A DNA stretch of 64,000 nt from Atopostipes sp963558565 (GCA_963558565.1 CAUWGX010000004.1:62001-126000); one strand, 5' to 3'. Counted from the stretch's first letter, positions 33,007 through 42,219 are shown. Numbers and translations: made by a program. Notes: generated from the letters alone by a model not told the origin.

Positions 33007-33792
33007 TTGAATATAAATAATCTAGGATTATTGAATGCGTTAGGGGCTATCATCAATGAAGAAGAAGACAGTAGTGACAAGGCGATTAGTGAGTATTTAC
33101 TACAACATTTAGAGACGATTGATAGCCTCACTATAAATGAGATCGTTGATCAAGCGTTTGTCTCGCATTCATCGATTAGAAGATTTTGTAATAAATTAGG
33201 TTATAAAAATTTTAGTGAATTAAAAGATTCATTTACTGATATCGCATTCCCTTCGAATTTACATTTAAGAGAATTTGAATCTTTGGGAAAATATCGGGAA
33301 GAATTAAAGTTAGAAATAACAAATATGATGACTGATATGAATCAAATGGTTGATAATCAAACGATTGAATATGTAGTTGATCTTATTTATAAACACAAAG
33401 AGATCTTTTTTATTAGTGCAAACAATACGACCAGTAATTTATTGAAATTCCAGCAAGAATTATTTTATGTGAATAAAATAATTCGAGTGGTCAATAGTAA
33501 TTACAACAATGATTTTATAAATAAAATTTCTAAACCAGAATCTTTAATATTTGTTGTTTCTGTTTCGGGTGTTTTTGCAGAACAAGTTTATAACATTATG
33601 GATGAAATCAAAGGACAAAAAATATTAATTACAGCAAACCGTAATGAAGAATTTACAAATCCTTATCATGAAGTTATTTATTTAAGCGAAAAAGATGTGA
33701 ATTCAGATTCTTTGGGAGCCCTTGGAAAATATGGGATTACTTACTTATTTGACCTAATTTCTGAACATTATATTTATAAATATAGAAGTTGA
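33007..33792 (+). CDS. RpiR/MurR family regulator
   Basis: 261-residue sugar-phosphate-sensing transcription regulator. The N-terminal RpiR helix-turn-helix (about 1-75) includes SLTINEIVDQAFVSHSSIRRFCNKLGYKNFSELK. A C-terminal SIS-like domain (about 105-255) has IFFISANNTTSNLLKF and SLIFVVSVSGVF, the phosphosugar-binding loops. The TTG at 33007 is chosen because AGGAGGG (32995-33001) lies 5 nt before it; the GTG at 32992 would remove that binding site. It precedes the GH1/M81/PTS genes and probably controls them, sensing a phosphorylated glycoside product. Confidence 0.85.
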   Translation: MNINNLGLLNALGAIINEEEDSSDKAISEYLLQHLETIDSLTINEIVDQAFVSHSSIRRFCNKLGYKNFSELKDSFTDIAFPSNLHLREFESLGKYREELKLEITNMMTDMNQMVDNQTIEYVVDLIYKHKEIFFISANNTTSNLLKFQQELFYVNKIIRVVNSNYNNDFINKISKPESLIFVVSVSGVFAEQVYNIMDEIKGQKILITANRNEEFTNPYHEVIYLSEKDVNSDSLGALGKYGITYLFDLISEHYIYKYRS

Positions 33793-33829
33793 TATATTTT
33801 TAGAAGATAAGTTATTATTTATATTTTAA

Positions 33830-33866
33830 AGGTAGTCGTTCAAAAAATGAACGACTACCTTTTTCT
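33830..33866 (+). terminator. Terminator of rpiR-type gene
   Basis: GGTAGTCGTTCA and TGAACGACTACC pair around AAAAA, then a run of T. Confidence 0.85.
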
Positions 33867-33874
33867 ATTATCGC

Positions 33875-33901
33875 TATACTACAATTAAGAAAGCGGTTAA
33901 A
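33875..33901 (+). promoter_or_regulatory. -10 box and cre-like site before GH1 gene
   Basis: TATACT (33875-33880) is a good -10. AGAAAGCGGTTAAA (33888-33901), about 7 bp downstream, matches the CcpA cre consensus at 12 of 14 positions. A cre site over the transcription start would give catabolite repression. No clear -35 was found because the region upstream is the preceding terminator. Confidence 0.5.
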
Positions 33902-33923
33902 TAATATACAGGAGGTATATGAA

Positions 33924-35348
33924 ATGAGAAAGATTAGTGACGTTTTTAAGGACCGAGATTTTTTATGGGGATCAGGAACGGCAGCTTATCAATGTGAAGG
34001 TGCTTGGGACGAGGATGGAAAAGGTGAAGGAGAATGGGATTACTTCAATCATCATAGCGCCTTAAATATTCACAATGAAGATGGAGATGTGGCCAGTGAT
34101 TTTTATCACCGTTATAAAGAGGATATCGACTTAATGGCGGCTGGTTCACAAAATACTTATCGTTTTTCAATTTCGTGGGCACGCATCATGCCAAGTGGGA
34201 CTGGAGAAGTGAACCAAAAAGGAATCGATTTTTATAACAAGGTTATTGATTATTGTTTGGAGAAAAATATAGAACCAAACGTTACTTTATTCCACTTTGA
34301 TTTACCTCTTGCATTAGCTGAACAAGGTGGTTGGTTAAATAATAAGATGATTGACTACTTTAATGAGTACGCCAAAATTTGTTTTGAAGCTTTTGGTGAC
34401 CGGGTAAAAATCTGGTCAACAATTAATGAACCAAGATATTATAGTTATTGTACAAACATGGTAGGAAATTATCCGCCAAATCGCCATCAAGATATTCAAT
34501 CTTATTTCCAATATCAATATCATTTAATGCTATCTAGTGCAAAAGCTATTCATTCTTTTAGAGAGATGGACATTGATGGAATTATCGGCATTGTGCATGA
34601 TAACGGAAATGTTGAATTAGATCCTGATACTAAAAATAAAGATGAAGTATTTAAATTAGCTGATTTCTTCTATAATCGGATGATTTTAGCGCCAGCACTG
34701 GAAGGTAAGCTACCCGATGAATTTGAAGAGATGCTGAAGAAATTTAATTTTATGGTTTATCGATACGAGAATGAAGAAGAAGTGTTTAAAAATGGAAAAG
34801 GAGATTATTTAGGACTTAATTTATATAACAGACAATATGTAAAGTATTGGGAAGAAGGAGAAACAGAGGTCTTCCATAACAATAAAGGTTCTAGAAGTAA
34901 CAGTTTAGAAGGTATTCGTCTGGAAAACTTATTTGAAAGTTCATTTGACAAGCATGTAAAAAGAAATAAATGGGGAAGAGAAGTTAATCCGCAAGTTATG
35001 TATACAGCATTAATGGAAATTAAAGAACGATACAATGATCCATTGATCTTAATTTCTGAAAATGGACACGGTATTTATGAAACACCAGATAGTAATGGCT
35101 ATGTAGAAGATGATGAACGTATAGAGATTTTTGCTGAATTCTTAGAATATATGCTAAAAGCTAAAGAAGACGGTGTGAATGTGAAAGGCTATTACCATTG
35201 GTCAACAATGGACTTATATAGTTGGATTAACGGTTATGAGAAAAGATATGGCCTTGTAAGAGTTGATTTTGAAAATGATCTTCAACGTATCCCTAAAAAA
35301 AGTTATTACTGGTATAAAGATTTTATCGATAATTACGATAAAAAATAG
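33924..35348 (+). CDS. GH1 6-phospho-beta-glycosidase
   Basis: Cytosolic retaining glycosidase of 474 residues that splits phosphorylated beta-glycosides imported by a PTS. The N-terminal signature is FLWGSGTAAYQCEGAWDEDG. The acid/base Glu lies in STINEPR (about residue 168) and the nucleophile Glu in LISENGHG (about residue 378). The C-terminal YHWSTMDLYSWINGYEKRYG with a following Tyr/Lys region is typical of 6-phospho-beta-glucosidases. AGGAGGTAT precedes the ATG. It is followed 28 bp later by an M81 family gene. Aryl-glucoside versus disaccharide preference cannot be told. Confidence 0.9.
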   Translation: MRKISDVFKDRDFLWGSGTAAYQCEGAWDEDGKGEGEWDYFNHHSALNIHNEDGDVASDFYHRYKEDIDLMAAGSQNTYRFSISWARIMPSGTGEVNQKGIDFYNKVIDYCLEKNIEPNVTLFHFDLPLALAEQGGWLNNKMIDYFNEYAKICFEAFGDRVKIWSTINEPRYYSYCTNMVGNYPPNRHQDIQSYFQYQYHLMLSSAKAIHSFREMDIDGIIGIVHDNGNVELDPDTKNKDEVFKLADFFYNRMILAPALEGKLPDEFEEMLKKFNFMVYRYENEEEVFKNGKGDYLGLNLYNRQYVKYWEEGETEVFHNNKGSRSNSLEGIRLENLFESSFDKHVKRNKWGREVNPQVMYTALMEIKERYNDPLILISENGHGIYETPDSNGYVEDDERIEIFAEFLEYMLKAKEDGVNVKGYYHWSTMDLYSWINGYEKRYGLVRVDFENDLQRIPKKSYYWYKDFIDNYDKK

Positions 35349-35375
35349 TTTAACTAGAAGGTTAGGGGGTAGTGT

Positions 35376-36827
35376 ATGAAAGTTTTAATGGGTCATTTTA
35401 CACTCGAAAGTAATGAACATGTTGAAGGACTGACGGAACTTGATAACTTTAATTTAAAGTTTGGAGAAGACTTAGTACAAGCTATGCAAGTTGGGGATAT
35501 CTTTAGAGACAATAATATTGGGATAGTACCAGCGATTTTTGCGAATGGTCATACAGCGACCGTTTTAAGTCGGGAAAGTTACGATTATGTTCACAAGAAA
35601 ATGCTTAGAGCTGTAAAAGAAAATCTAAATGATCTGGATGGAATATATTTATTTCTTCATGGGGCTAGTAAAGTCGAGGATTTACCTGAAGGTTCTGGCG
35701 AGCGTCAATTACTAAAAGACATTCGTCATCTGACTGGCCCGTATTTGCCGATTTGTGTAGTTATGGATCCGCATGGTAATTTAACGGAAGAATATGTAGC
35801 TAATATGACGATCGGTCGTTGTTATAGAGAGTCTCCTCATACAGATATGTTAGAAACAAAAAGAAAAACAGCCAGCATGTTTGTAGATGTATTGAAAAGC
35901 AAAAAGTATTTAAAACCACAATATAGAAAATTACCATTTGTTTTAGGCGGAGAGCGTAGTGTATCAACGGATGAACCAATGCTAACGATCAATCAGAAAC
36001 TAGATGAGATTGAACAGGATGATAGAATTTTAAGTGCGTCTTTTCATGTGGGCTATTTAAGACATGATAACTATGCTGCAGGATCAGGTTTAATTGTTGT
36101 ACCATCTGATAATCAATATATTGATTATGCAAATGAGATATTAGAAGAAATGTATACCTTTTGTATTGAAAAATATAGTGAATTTCACTATCACGGGAAT
36201 ACTTTAGAGGTACCAGAGGCTGTAGAACACTCTATAGGAAAGAACGATCAACATATAGTCGTGACTGATTCTGGAGATAATGTGACATCAGGTGCTACAG
36301 GAGAAAATACTTATTTATTAAGACAATATTTAGAATTAAAAGAGTATAATAATAAAAAAATATTGTTCGCAGGTATTACAGATAATGAATTATTTCATTC
36401 TATGTATAAAAAAGAAAAAGATACGTATTTCGATTTCGAGCTAGGAACAAATAGAGATGAATTGTCTGAGAAAGTAACTTTAACTGGGAAAATTACAGGT
36501 CGGGGAAATCTCCAGCAGATATTTGGTGATACAGACAGTTTTGGAGAAACAATCACAGTGTCATTAAAGAATAAACCAATCGACATCGTTTTAATTGATC
36601 AATCAGTTAGTTTTGCTGAGATTCATCAATATGAAGCAGCGAATATAAATATGAATGATTACAATATAGTCGTAGTTAAACAAGGATATATATTTCCAGA
36701 ATTAAAAGAGTATTGTGACGATTCAATTATGGCATTAACAGATGGAGCAACGAATCAAAAGACAGAAAATCTTATATTTAAACAAATTATGCGACCGATG
36801 ATGCCATTTGATGAATTAGATGGTTGA
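35376..36827 (+). CDS. M81 (MlrC) family protein
   Basis: 483-residue member of the MlrC/M81 metallopeptidase family, known from microcystin-peptide breakdown and frequent in sugar-catabolic clusters of unknown purpose. FTLESNEHVEG opens the domain. VVMDPHGNLTEEY, YRESPHTDMLET and a C-terminal VTDSGDNVTSGATGENTYLL carry the expected metal ligands (Asp, His, His). It sits between the GH1 and PTS genes, so it probably acts on something entering through that system, perhaps an amide- or lactam-linked conjugate; this is inference. GGTTAGGGGG precedes the ATG. No signal peptide, so it is cytosolic. Confidence 0.85.
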   Translation: MKVLMGHFTLESNEHVEGLTELDNFNLKFGEDLVQAMQVGDIFRDNNIGIVPAIFANGHTATVLSRESYDYVHKKMLRAVKENLNDLDGIYLFLHGASKVEDLPEGSGERQLLKDIRHLTGPYLPICVVMDPHGNLTEEYVANMTIGRCYRESPHTDMLETKRKTASMFVDVLKSKKYLKPQYRKLPFVLGGERSVSTDEPMLTINQKLDEIEQDDRILSASFHVGYLRHDNYAAGSGLIVVPSDNQYIDYANEILEEMYTFCIEKYSEFHYHGNTLEVPEAVEHSIGKNDQHIVVTDSGDNVTSGATGENTYLLRQYLELKEYNNKKILFAGITDNELFHSMYKKEKDTYFDFELGTNRDELSEKVTLTGKITGRGNLQQIFGDTDSFGETITVSLKNKPIDIVLIDQSVSFAEIHQYEAANINMNDYNIVVVKQGYIFPELKEYCDDSIMALTDGATNQKTENLIFKQIMRPMMPFDELDG

Positions 36828-36851
36828 ATAAAAAATGCACGCAAAGGATAG

Positions 36852-37028
36852 ATGACAATTAAAATAAGGATTAAAGAAACAAAACATCCAGATTTAGATA
36901 ATCCAAGCTTAAGGACACCGCTTTTTGATGAAACGATTAAAGAAATAAAAGAGATGTTACCTTTAATGAGTACATTAGGCTATTATAGACCTTTTATGTT
37001 AAACAAAGATTTAGCATTATATATATAA
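36852..37028 (+). CDS. Short ORF, unrecognised, possibly a gene remnant
   Basis: 58 codons from ATG 36852 to TAA 37026: begins MTIKIRIKETKHPDLDNPSL and ends YRPFMLNKDLALYI. The codon use looks coding and the residues look protein-like (mixed charge, aromatic end), but the binding site AAAGGA is only 3 nt from the ATG. It could be the start or end of a decayed gene between the M81 and PTS genes. No family is recognised. Confidence 0.35.
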   Translation: MTIKIRIKETKHPDLDNPSLRTPLFDETIKEIKEMLPLMSTLGYYRPFMLNKDLALYI

Positions 37029-37052
37029 GATTAATCCCAATCTTTTTGAAAT

Positions 37053-37080
37053 AAACTCTCCTTAACTCGGAGAGTTTGCT
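37053..37080 (+). terminator. Hairpin before the PTS gene
   Basis: AAACTCTCC and GGAGAGTTT pair around TTAACTC, followed by GCTTC. It probably ends the GH1-M81 unit, though the T run is poor. Confidence 0.5.
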
Positions 37081-37091
37081 TCAAATAACAA

Positions 37092-37107
37092 TTGTAAGCG
37101 AATACAA
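37092..37107 (+). promoter_or_regulatory. cre site upstream of PTS EIIBC gene
   Basis: TTGTAAGCGAATACAA fits the catabolite-response consensus WTGNAANCGNWNNCAW fully and is near-palindromic. It lies 100 bp before the start codon, so CcpA control of the transporter is likely. Confidence 0.7.
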
Positions 37108-37206
37108 ATGGACCGAAGTCCAAAATTCCCGATAAGTAAGACTTTAGTATGGAAGATTTAGAAAAAATCTTTTAACGATAAGAAGAGATTAAGGAGGATA
37201 TGCGAC

Positions 37207-38631
37207 ATGAATTATAAAGATATGGCAAAAGAAGTTTTAGAAAACATTGGTGGAACAGAAAACATACAGTATATTGGACATTGTGCTACAAGGCTTAGAA
37301 TTAATGTGAAAAATGAAGACGAAATAAATAAAGAGGCATTGGCAGATATTAAAGGCTCGCATGGAGTAGTATTTAAAAACGGACAAATTCAATTAATTAT
37401 AGGTGCAGATGTGGGACAAGCTTATAATCAAATGATTGAAGAGTCAGGATACGATACTGAATCAAGTCAGAGTTCAAAGAAAGCCAGTTCTTCAGGATCA
37501 ACTAAAAAAGATTTTAAATATTATATTGATATCGTGGGTGGTTTCTTTGCAGAATTATTTATGCCTATTGTTCCTGCGCTCATTACTGGTGGTGTGATAC
37601 TAGCAGTAAACAACTTCTTAATTAACTTTTTTGGAATCTCCGCTGAGAGTGGAACAGCTCAAATTATATTAGCTATATTTGATGCAGCCTTTAGTATGCT
37701 TCCAATTTATTTAGGGTTTACGACAGCCAGAAAATTAAAATTATCTCCCATTTTAGGTGCATTTCTAGGTGCTATTTTAGTAAATCCTTCGATTAGTGGG
37801 GTAGAAAATTTAAATTTCTTAGGGTTGCCAATAGTTACCGTTGAATACGGAGGCAGTATTATACCTGTTGTTCTAGGTGTAGGTTTTATGTATTATGTTG
37901 ATAAGTTAATGGATAGAATTATACCGGAATTTGTTAAGTATTTATTGAAACCTTTCTTAACAATGTTGATTGTTGTTCCTTTTACGCTAATCATTTTTGG
38001 ACCGATCGGTACAGTAGCCAGTCAATATGTAGGAAACTTTATTATGTGGTTAATGAATAACGCAGGGTTTATTGCTTTGCCTCTATTATCTATGCTTTAT
38101 CCTTATATGGTTATGTTAGGTATAGATAAAGCAACAATGCCTATTGGCTTCCAAGCCATTGAATCTTTAGGCTATGATCCCGTGCATATTGTGATTGGTT
38201 TTATCTCGAATCTATGTATAGGAGCAACAGCTTTAGCAGTGGCAAGATATGTCAAAGAAGATAAAGAAAAAAGTGGCGCATATTTTTCATTTGGATTAAC
38301 TGGTCTATTTGGAATTACTGAACCTGCTTTTTACGGCGCCCTAATTGGCCGACCTAAAGTATTAATAGGAACTGCAATCGGTGCGGCGTCAGCAGGTTTA
38401 TTCGCAAGCTTGTTCTCGTTAAAAAGCTTTGTGATGGGAGGAGCACCAGGTCTCTTTACAATTTTATTCTTCTTAGAGCCAGACGGGGGATTAAATAATA
38501 TGTTGATTGCTGTTATTACAGGAACTATTGGAGTAGTTGTGTCGTATATATCAGCTACCTTGATATTACGGCATGAAAAGAAAAAAGAAGGGGTAGCAGA
38601 AGTAAGTAAAGTTGATATAGAAAATGTATAG
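37207..38631 (+). CDS. PTS transporter EIIBC, glucose/beta-glucoside superfamily
   Basis: Membrane permease that imports and phosphorylates a sugar. The EIIB domain (about 1-85) has the phosphorylated Cys26 in IGHCATRLRI. A serine-rich linker (about 83-100) leads to the EIIC domain with ten or so helices, including GGFFAELFMPIVPALITGG and FGLTGLFGITEPAFYGALIG. There is no EIIA domain; 474 residues end after EIIC, so EIIA must come from another protein. AGGAGGATATGCGAC precedes the ATG. With the GH1 enzyme upstream, a beta-glucoside is the natural substrate guess. Confidence 0.92.
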   Translation: MNYKDMAKEVLENIGGTENIQYIGHCATRLRINVKNEDEINKEALADIKGSHGVVFKNGQIQLIIGADVGQAYNQMIEESGYDTESSQSSKKASSSGSTKKDFKYYIDIVGGFFAELFMPIVPALITGGVILAVNNFLINFFGISAESGTAQIILAIFDAAFSMLPIYLGFTTARKLKLSPILGAFLGAILVNPSISGVENLNFLGLPIVTVEYGGSIIPVVLGVGFMYYVDKLMDRIIPEFVKYLLKPFLTMLIVVPFTLIIFGPIGTVASQYVGNFIMWLMNNAGFIALPLLSMLYPYMVMLGIDKATMPIGFQAIESLGYDPVHIVIGFISNLCIGATALAVARYVKEDKEKSGAYFSFGLTGLFGITEPAFYGALIGRPKVLIGTAIGAASAGLFASLFSLKSFVMGGAPGLFTILFFLEPDGGLNNMLIAVITGTIGVVVSYISATLILRHEKKKEGVAEVSKVDIENV

Positions 38632-38655
38632 AGTGCATAAAGTAAAATAATATAA

Positions 38656-38697
38656 AAAATAGAGAGACAAAAGTACCAGTCTCTCTATTTCGTTATT
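38656..38697. terminator. Bidirectional terminator
   Basis: AAATAGAGAGAC and GTCTCTCTATTT pair around AAAAGTACCA. The minus strand continues TTTTTATATTA, the plus strand CGTTATTTTT, so it serves both the PTS gene and gdhA. Confidence 0.8.
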
Positions 38698-38710
38698 TTT
38701 AAATGTTTGT

Positions 38711-40066
38711 TTAAACCAATCCTTGGTTAATCATAACTTCGGCTAATTTAGCAAAGCTGGCAATGTTCGCGCCGGCTTGCAGGTCGTTTTTATTGCCGAC
38801 ATATTTTTCGGCAGTGGTGCTGACGAGTTCATAAATTTCAGACATGATCGTTTGGAGTCTTTCGTCAACAGTTTCGATCGTCCATTGTTCTTTTTGCGCA
38901 TTTTGCGCCATTTCTAAAGCAGAGACGGCAACACCCCCGGCATTGGCCGCTTTCCCTAAGCCATATAAAATATCATGTTCTTTATAGACTTTAATGGCTG
39001 CGTCCGTGCTCGGCATATTGGCACCTTCAAAAACCGCTTGGATGCCGCAGTTTTTGACTAAGTTTTCAGCGGCGTCTTGGTCGATTTCATTTTGTGTCGC
39101 ACAAGGGAAGGCAACGTCATATTTTAACTGTGCCGACCAAACGGATACATCTTCATAATAAGTAGCATCTGGCTGATACTCATTATAATATTTTAAAGCA
39201 CCACTTCCACGCGCGGATAGTTTCTTCAAGATCTCTGCGTCCACACCATTTTCATCGACGACATAGCCTTGGCTGTCGGAGACGGCAATGACGGTAGCGC
39301 CTAATTGGGTCGCTTTTTCCACGGTGTAGGTACTCACATTACCGGTACCGGAAACAACGACCTTCTTCTCGCTCAAGCGTTCGTCGGAATCCCAGAGCGC
39401 ATTTTCGGCAAAGTAGATTAAACCGTAACCGGTCGCTTCGGTTCGACCAAAACTGCCCCATTGGTTCGTCGGTTTTCCGGTTAAAACGCCAGGTTCTGGT
39501 TGGTTCAAGCGTTTATATTGACCATACATATAACCAATTTCACGGTGGCCCACACCAATATCTCCGGCTGGTACGTCAATATCAGGGCCGATGTGTTTTT
39601 GTAGTTCCGACATAAAGCTCTGAGTGAAACGCATGATTTCCCGCTGAGATTTTCCGTGGGGATCAAAGTCACTGCCTCCTTTACCACCACCTAAGGGTAA
39701 ACTCGTTAAGGCATTTTTAAAGATCTGTTCAAAACCTAAAAAGCGTAAAATACTTTCGTTAACACTCGGGTCAAAGCGAATCCCCCCTTTATATGGGCCT
39801 AAAGCGGAGTTGTACTGTACGCGCCACCCGAGGTTGACTCGCCACTGGCCGGCATCGTCTTCCCAGGGAATTCTAAATTGAATAATACGTTCCGGTTCAA
39901 CAATCAATTCTAAAATATTATGCCCTTCAATTTCCGGATGTTCGGCTAAATAAGGTTCCAAACTCGGGAAAAATTCATTCACCGCTTGGATAAATTCGGG
40001 TTTATCGGCATGTTTTTCTTCAACAGTTTGAAGGATGTGGTTAATATATTGCTTGGCTGACATCAT
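38711..40066 (-). CDS. gdhA: NADP-type glutamate dehydrogenase
   Basis: Interconverts glutamate and 2-oxoglutarate plus ammonia. The 451 residues match the hexameric anabolic type: YKGGIRFDPSVNESILRFLGFEQIFKNALT, LPLGGGKGGSDFDPHGKS (catalytic Lys in GGGKGG), DVPAGDIGVGHREIGYMYG, and a Rossmann GTGNVSTYTVEKA. GAGGAGAAATA is followed by two ATG codons (40066 and 40063); either can be used. It is a single convergent gene between the glycoside and galactokinase-like units. GC is higher here than in the polysaccharide loci. Confidence 0.95.
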   Translation of the reverse strand: MMSAKQYINHILQTVEEKHADKPEFIQAVNEFFPSLEPYLAEHPEIEGHNILELIVEPERIIQFRIPWEDDAGQWRVNLGWRVQYNSALGPYKGGIRFDPSVNESILRFLGFEQIFKNALTSLPLGGGKGGSDFDPHGKSQREIMRFTQSFMSELQKHIGPDIDVPAGDIGVGHREIGYMYGQYKRLNQPEPGVLTGKPTNQWGSFGRTEATGYGLIYFAENALWDSDERLSEKKVVVSGTGNVSTYTVEKATQLGATVIAVSDSQGYVVDENGVDAEILKKLSARGSGALKYYNEYQPDATYYEDVSVWSAQLKYDVAFPCATQNEIDQDAAENLVKNCGIQAVFEGANMPSTDAAIKVYKEHDILYGLGKAANAGGVAVSALEMAQNAQKEQWTIETVDERLQTIMSEIYELVSTTAEKYVGNKNDLQAGANIASFAKLAEVMINQGLV

Positions 40067-40193
40067 TATTTCTCCTCTCCATAATGAACATTCAGTATAT
40101 CATAAATGAAGGTTTGAAGTGAACGATGAGAAGAAAATGAACGTGCCCACCTAAAAAAATAATGGGCTTTGTTATCTAAATGAAAACAGAGTA

Positions 40194-40202
40194 TGTTACA
40201 AT
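40194..40202 (+). promoter_or_regulatory. Extended -10 promoter of GHMP kinase operon
   Basis: TGTTACAAT lies 60 bp before the start at 40262. No -35 box recognised. Confidence 0.4.
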
Positions 40203-40261
40203 TAAATGTGCGTAATAAATAAAAGAAGTTTAAAATAATTATGAAAGTAAAGGAATATGAT

Positions 40262-41470
40262 ATGACTACATTAATAGAAGAATACAAAAGCAGATTTGAT
40301 AATGGCGATATTCGTGCTGTAAGGTCGCCTTTACGTGTGTGTCCCATTGGCGCGCACTCCGACCATCAGGGCGGATTCGTCACCGGTATGGCGATTGAAG
40401 CAAGTGTCAATTTAGCCTATTCACCGAATGAAGAAGGCAAGGTTCATGTATTTAGTATTGATTTCCCTGGAGAAGAATATTTTGATTTAGATGAAGAACT
40501 AGACTTTATTCCAGGATTCTGGGGGAACTACTTACGTGGAGCTGTGGCTTCGCTACAAAAAGATTTTGACTTAAAAGTAGGGATTAACGGCGTGTTGCGT
40601 GGAGAGTTACCGATTGGTGGTTTAAGTTCTTCAGCAGCGGTTGTTTCAGCGTACTTAATGGCTTTATGTGATGTGAACGACATTGAGCTGTCAAAACTTG
40701 AACTAGTCAAATACAATTCAGAAGCCGAAACAGGATTTATGGGACTTAAAAATGGAATTTTAGACCAATCTTCCAACGTCTTAAGTAAAAACAATCATTT
40801 AATGGTGATGGATTGTAAAACAAACGAATACGATTTAGTAGCAAAAGGGGAAGACTTCCCTGAATATGAAATCGTTGTTGTTTACTCAGGTGTGACGCAA
40901 CAGTTAACCGACTCTGGTTTTAATAACCGAACGGATGAGTGTCGCGTAGCGGGTTGGATTATTCAAGAGTTGGATGGGATTTCAAGTGATGATGCACCAG
41001 CGCTTGAAGATGTTCGTTTACGCGATATCTCTCCTGAACTTTATGAAAAATATAAAAGTGAAATTCCTGGACGCTTTGGCCGTCGAGCAGAACATTTCTA
41101 TACCGAACAAGAACGTGTGAAACGCGGAAAGAAAGCGTGGGCAGACGGTGATATTGAAACGTTTGGTCAATTAATGTTTGCTTCTGGGGACAGTACATTC
41201 AATAACTACGAAACAGGGATTCCAGAAATGGCGACTATTTTTGACGTTTTACGCGAAACCGATGGCGTCTATGGTGCACGCCCAAGTGGTGCTGGTTTCC
41301 GTGGTTCAGTCATTGGAATTATTGATCCTAAATATAAAGATCAAATCAAAGCAAGAATTGATGAGATCTTCCCAGAAAAACATCCAGAGTATGCCGACAA
41401 ATACGAAGTGAACTTCGTAAAAACAGCAGACGGTGTGAGTTATGTCGATAATTTGGAGGAATTAAATTAA
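40262..41470 (+). CDS. GHMP kinase, galactokinase/galacturonokinase-like
   Basis: 402-residue sugar-1-kinase of the GHMP superfamily. RSPLRVCPIGAHSDHQGG replaces the galactokinase signature GRVNLIGEHTDY; the CPIGAH.DHQGG form is that of plant galacturonokinases. ELPIGGLSSSAAVVSAYLM is the phosphate loop and GARPSGAGFRGSVIGI the third motif. AAAGGA at 40249-40254 is 7 nt before ATG 40262; an in-frame ATG at 40241 lacks a binding site. Its stop overlaps the next ATG by one base, and that gene encodes a sugar-1-phosphate nucleotidyltransferase, so a salvage path sugar to sugar-1-P to NDP-sugar is inferred. The sugar is not proven. Confidence 0.82.
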   Translation: MTTLIEEYKSRFDNGDIRAVRSPLRVCPIGAHSDHQGGFVTGMAIEASVNLAYSPNEEGKVHVFSIDFPGEEYFDLDEELDFIPGFWGNYLRGAVASLQKDFDLKVGINGVLRGELPIGGLSSSAAVVSAYLMALCDVNDIELSKLELVKYNSEAETGFMGLKNGILDQSSNVLSKNNHLMVMDCKTNEYDLVAKGEDFPEYEIVVVYSGVTQQLTDSGFNNRTDECRVAGWIIQELDGISSDDAPALEDVRLRDISPELYEKYKSEIPGRFGRRAEHFYTEQERVKRGKKAWADGDIETFGQLMFASGDSTFNNYETGIPEMATIFDVLRETDGVYGARPSGAGFRGSVIGIIDPKYKDQIKARIDEIFPEKHPEYADKYEVNFVKTADGVSYVDNLEELN

Positions 41471-42207
41471 TGAAAGCTTTAGTCTTAGCGGCGGGTTATG
41501 CAACGCGCTTATACCCGCTCACAAAAAATACCCCAAAACCCTTATTAGAAGTGGCGGGGCAATCCATTTTAGATCATATTGTCGAAAAGATGGAAAAAGT
41601 CGATGCCATCGATGAAATCATTATTGTCACCAACAAAAAATTTGCTGGTCATTTTGAAGAGTGGACCGAAGACGTGGACTATTCCAAAAAATTGACCGTC
41701 GTCAATGACGGCACTACGACGAATGACAATCGTTTAGGAGCGATTGGCGATATTCAGTTTGTGATTGAACAACTGGGTGTTGACGATGACTTGATGATTT
41801 TAGCGGGGGATAATTTATTTGATTTTGAATTATCCGATTTTGCCAACTACTTTGAAGAAGTAGGCACCGACGTGATCACCGCTTATGCGGAAGAAGATGA
41901 AGCACAATTAAAACGGGCCGGCATTGTTGAATTGGACGAGAACTCCAAAGTGCTTTCTTTTGAAGAAAAGCCGGAAAATCCAAAATCAGAATATGCGGTC
42001 CCAGCGTTTTATTTATACCAAAAAGAAACGCTCCCTAAATTTAAAGAATATTTAGAAGCGGGCCATGATCCGGATGCACCGGGACACTTCATCCCGTTCT
42101 TACTCGGACAAAAACCGATCCACGCTTTCCGTTTCGAAGGGCACCGATATGACATCGGAACCATGGAAAGTTATGAACGCGTCCAAGAAATTTTTGAAAA
42201 TCGTTAA
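41470..42207 (+). CDS. Sugar-1-phosphate nucleotidyltransferase
   Basis: 245-residue RmlA-like nucleotidyltransferase. The N-terminal pyrophosphorylase motif is KALVLAAGYATRLYPLTKNT followed by PKPLLEVAG. MILAGDNLFDFEL holds the metal-binding Asp, and FEEKPENPKS, TDVITAYAEEDE and HRYDIGTMESYERV are the sugar-binding parts. It overlaps the kinase gene (ATGA-type junction, TAATG), so the products are coupled. It may feed NDP-sugar to the capsule locus 0.8 kb downstream. Confidence 0.87.
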   Translation: MKALVLAAGYATRLYPLTKNTPKPLLEVAGQSILDHIVEKMEKVDAIDEIIIVTNKKFAGHFEEWTEDVDYSKKLTVVNDGTTTNDNRLGAIGDIQFVIEQLGVDDDLMILAGDNLFDFELSDFANYFEEVGTDVITAYAEEDEAQLKRAGIVELDENSKVLSFEEKPENPKSEYAVPAFYLYQKETLPKFKEYLEAGHDPDAPGHFIPFLLGQKPIHAFRFEGHRYDIGTMESYERVQEIFENR

Positions 42208-42219
42208 AAAGGAAGAGAA

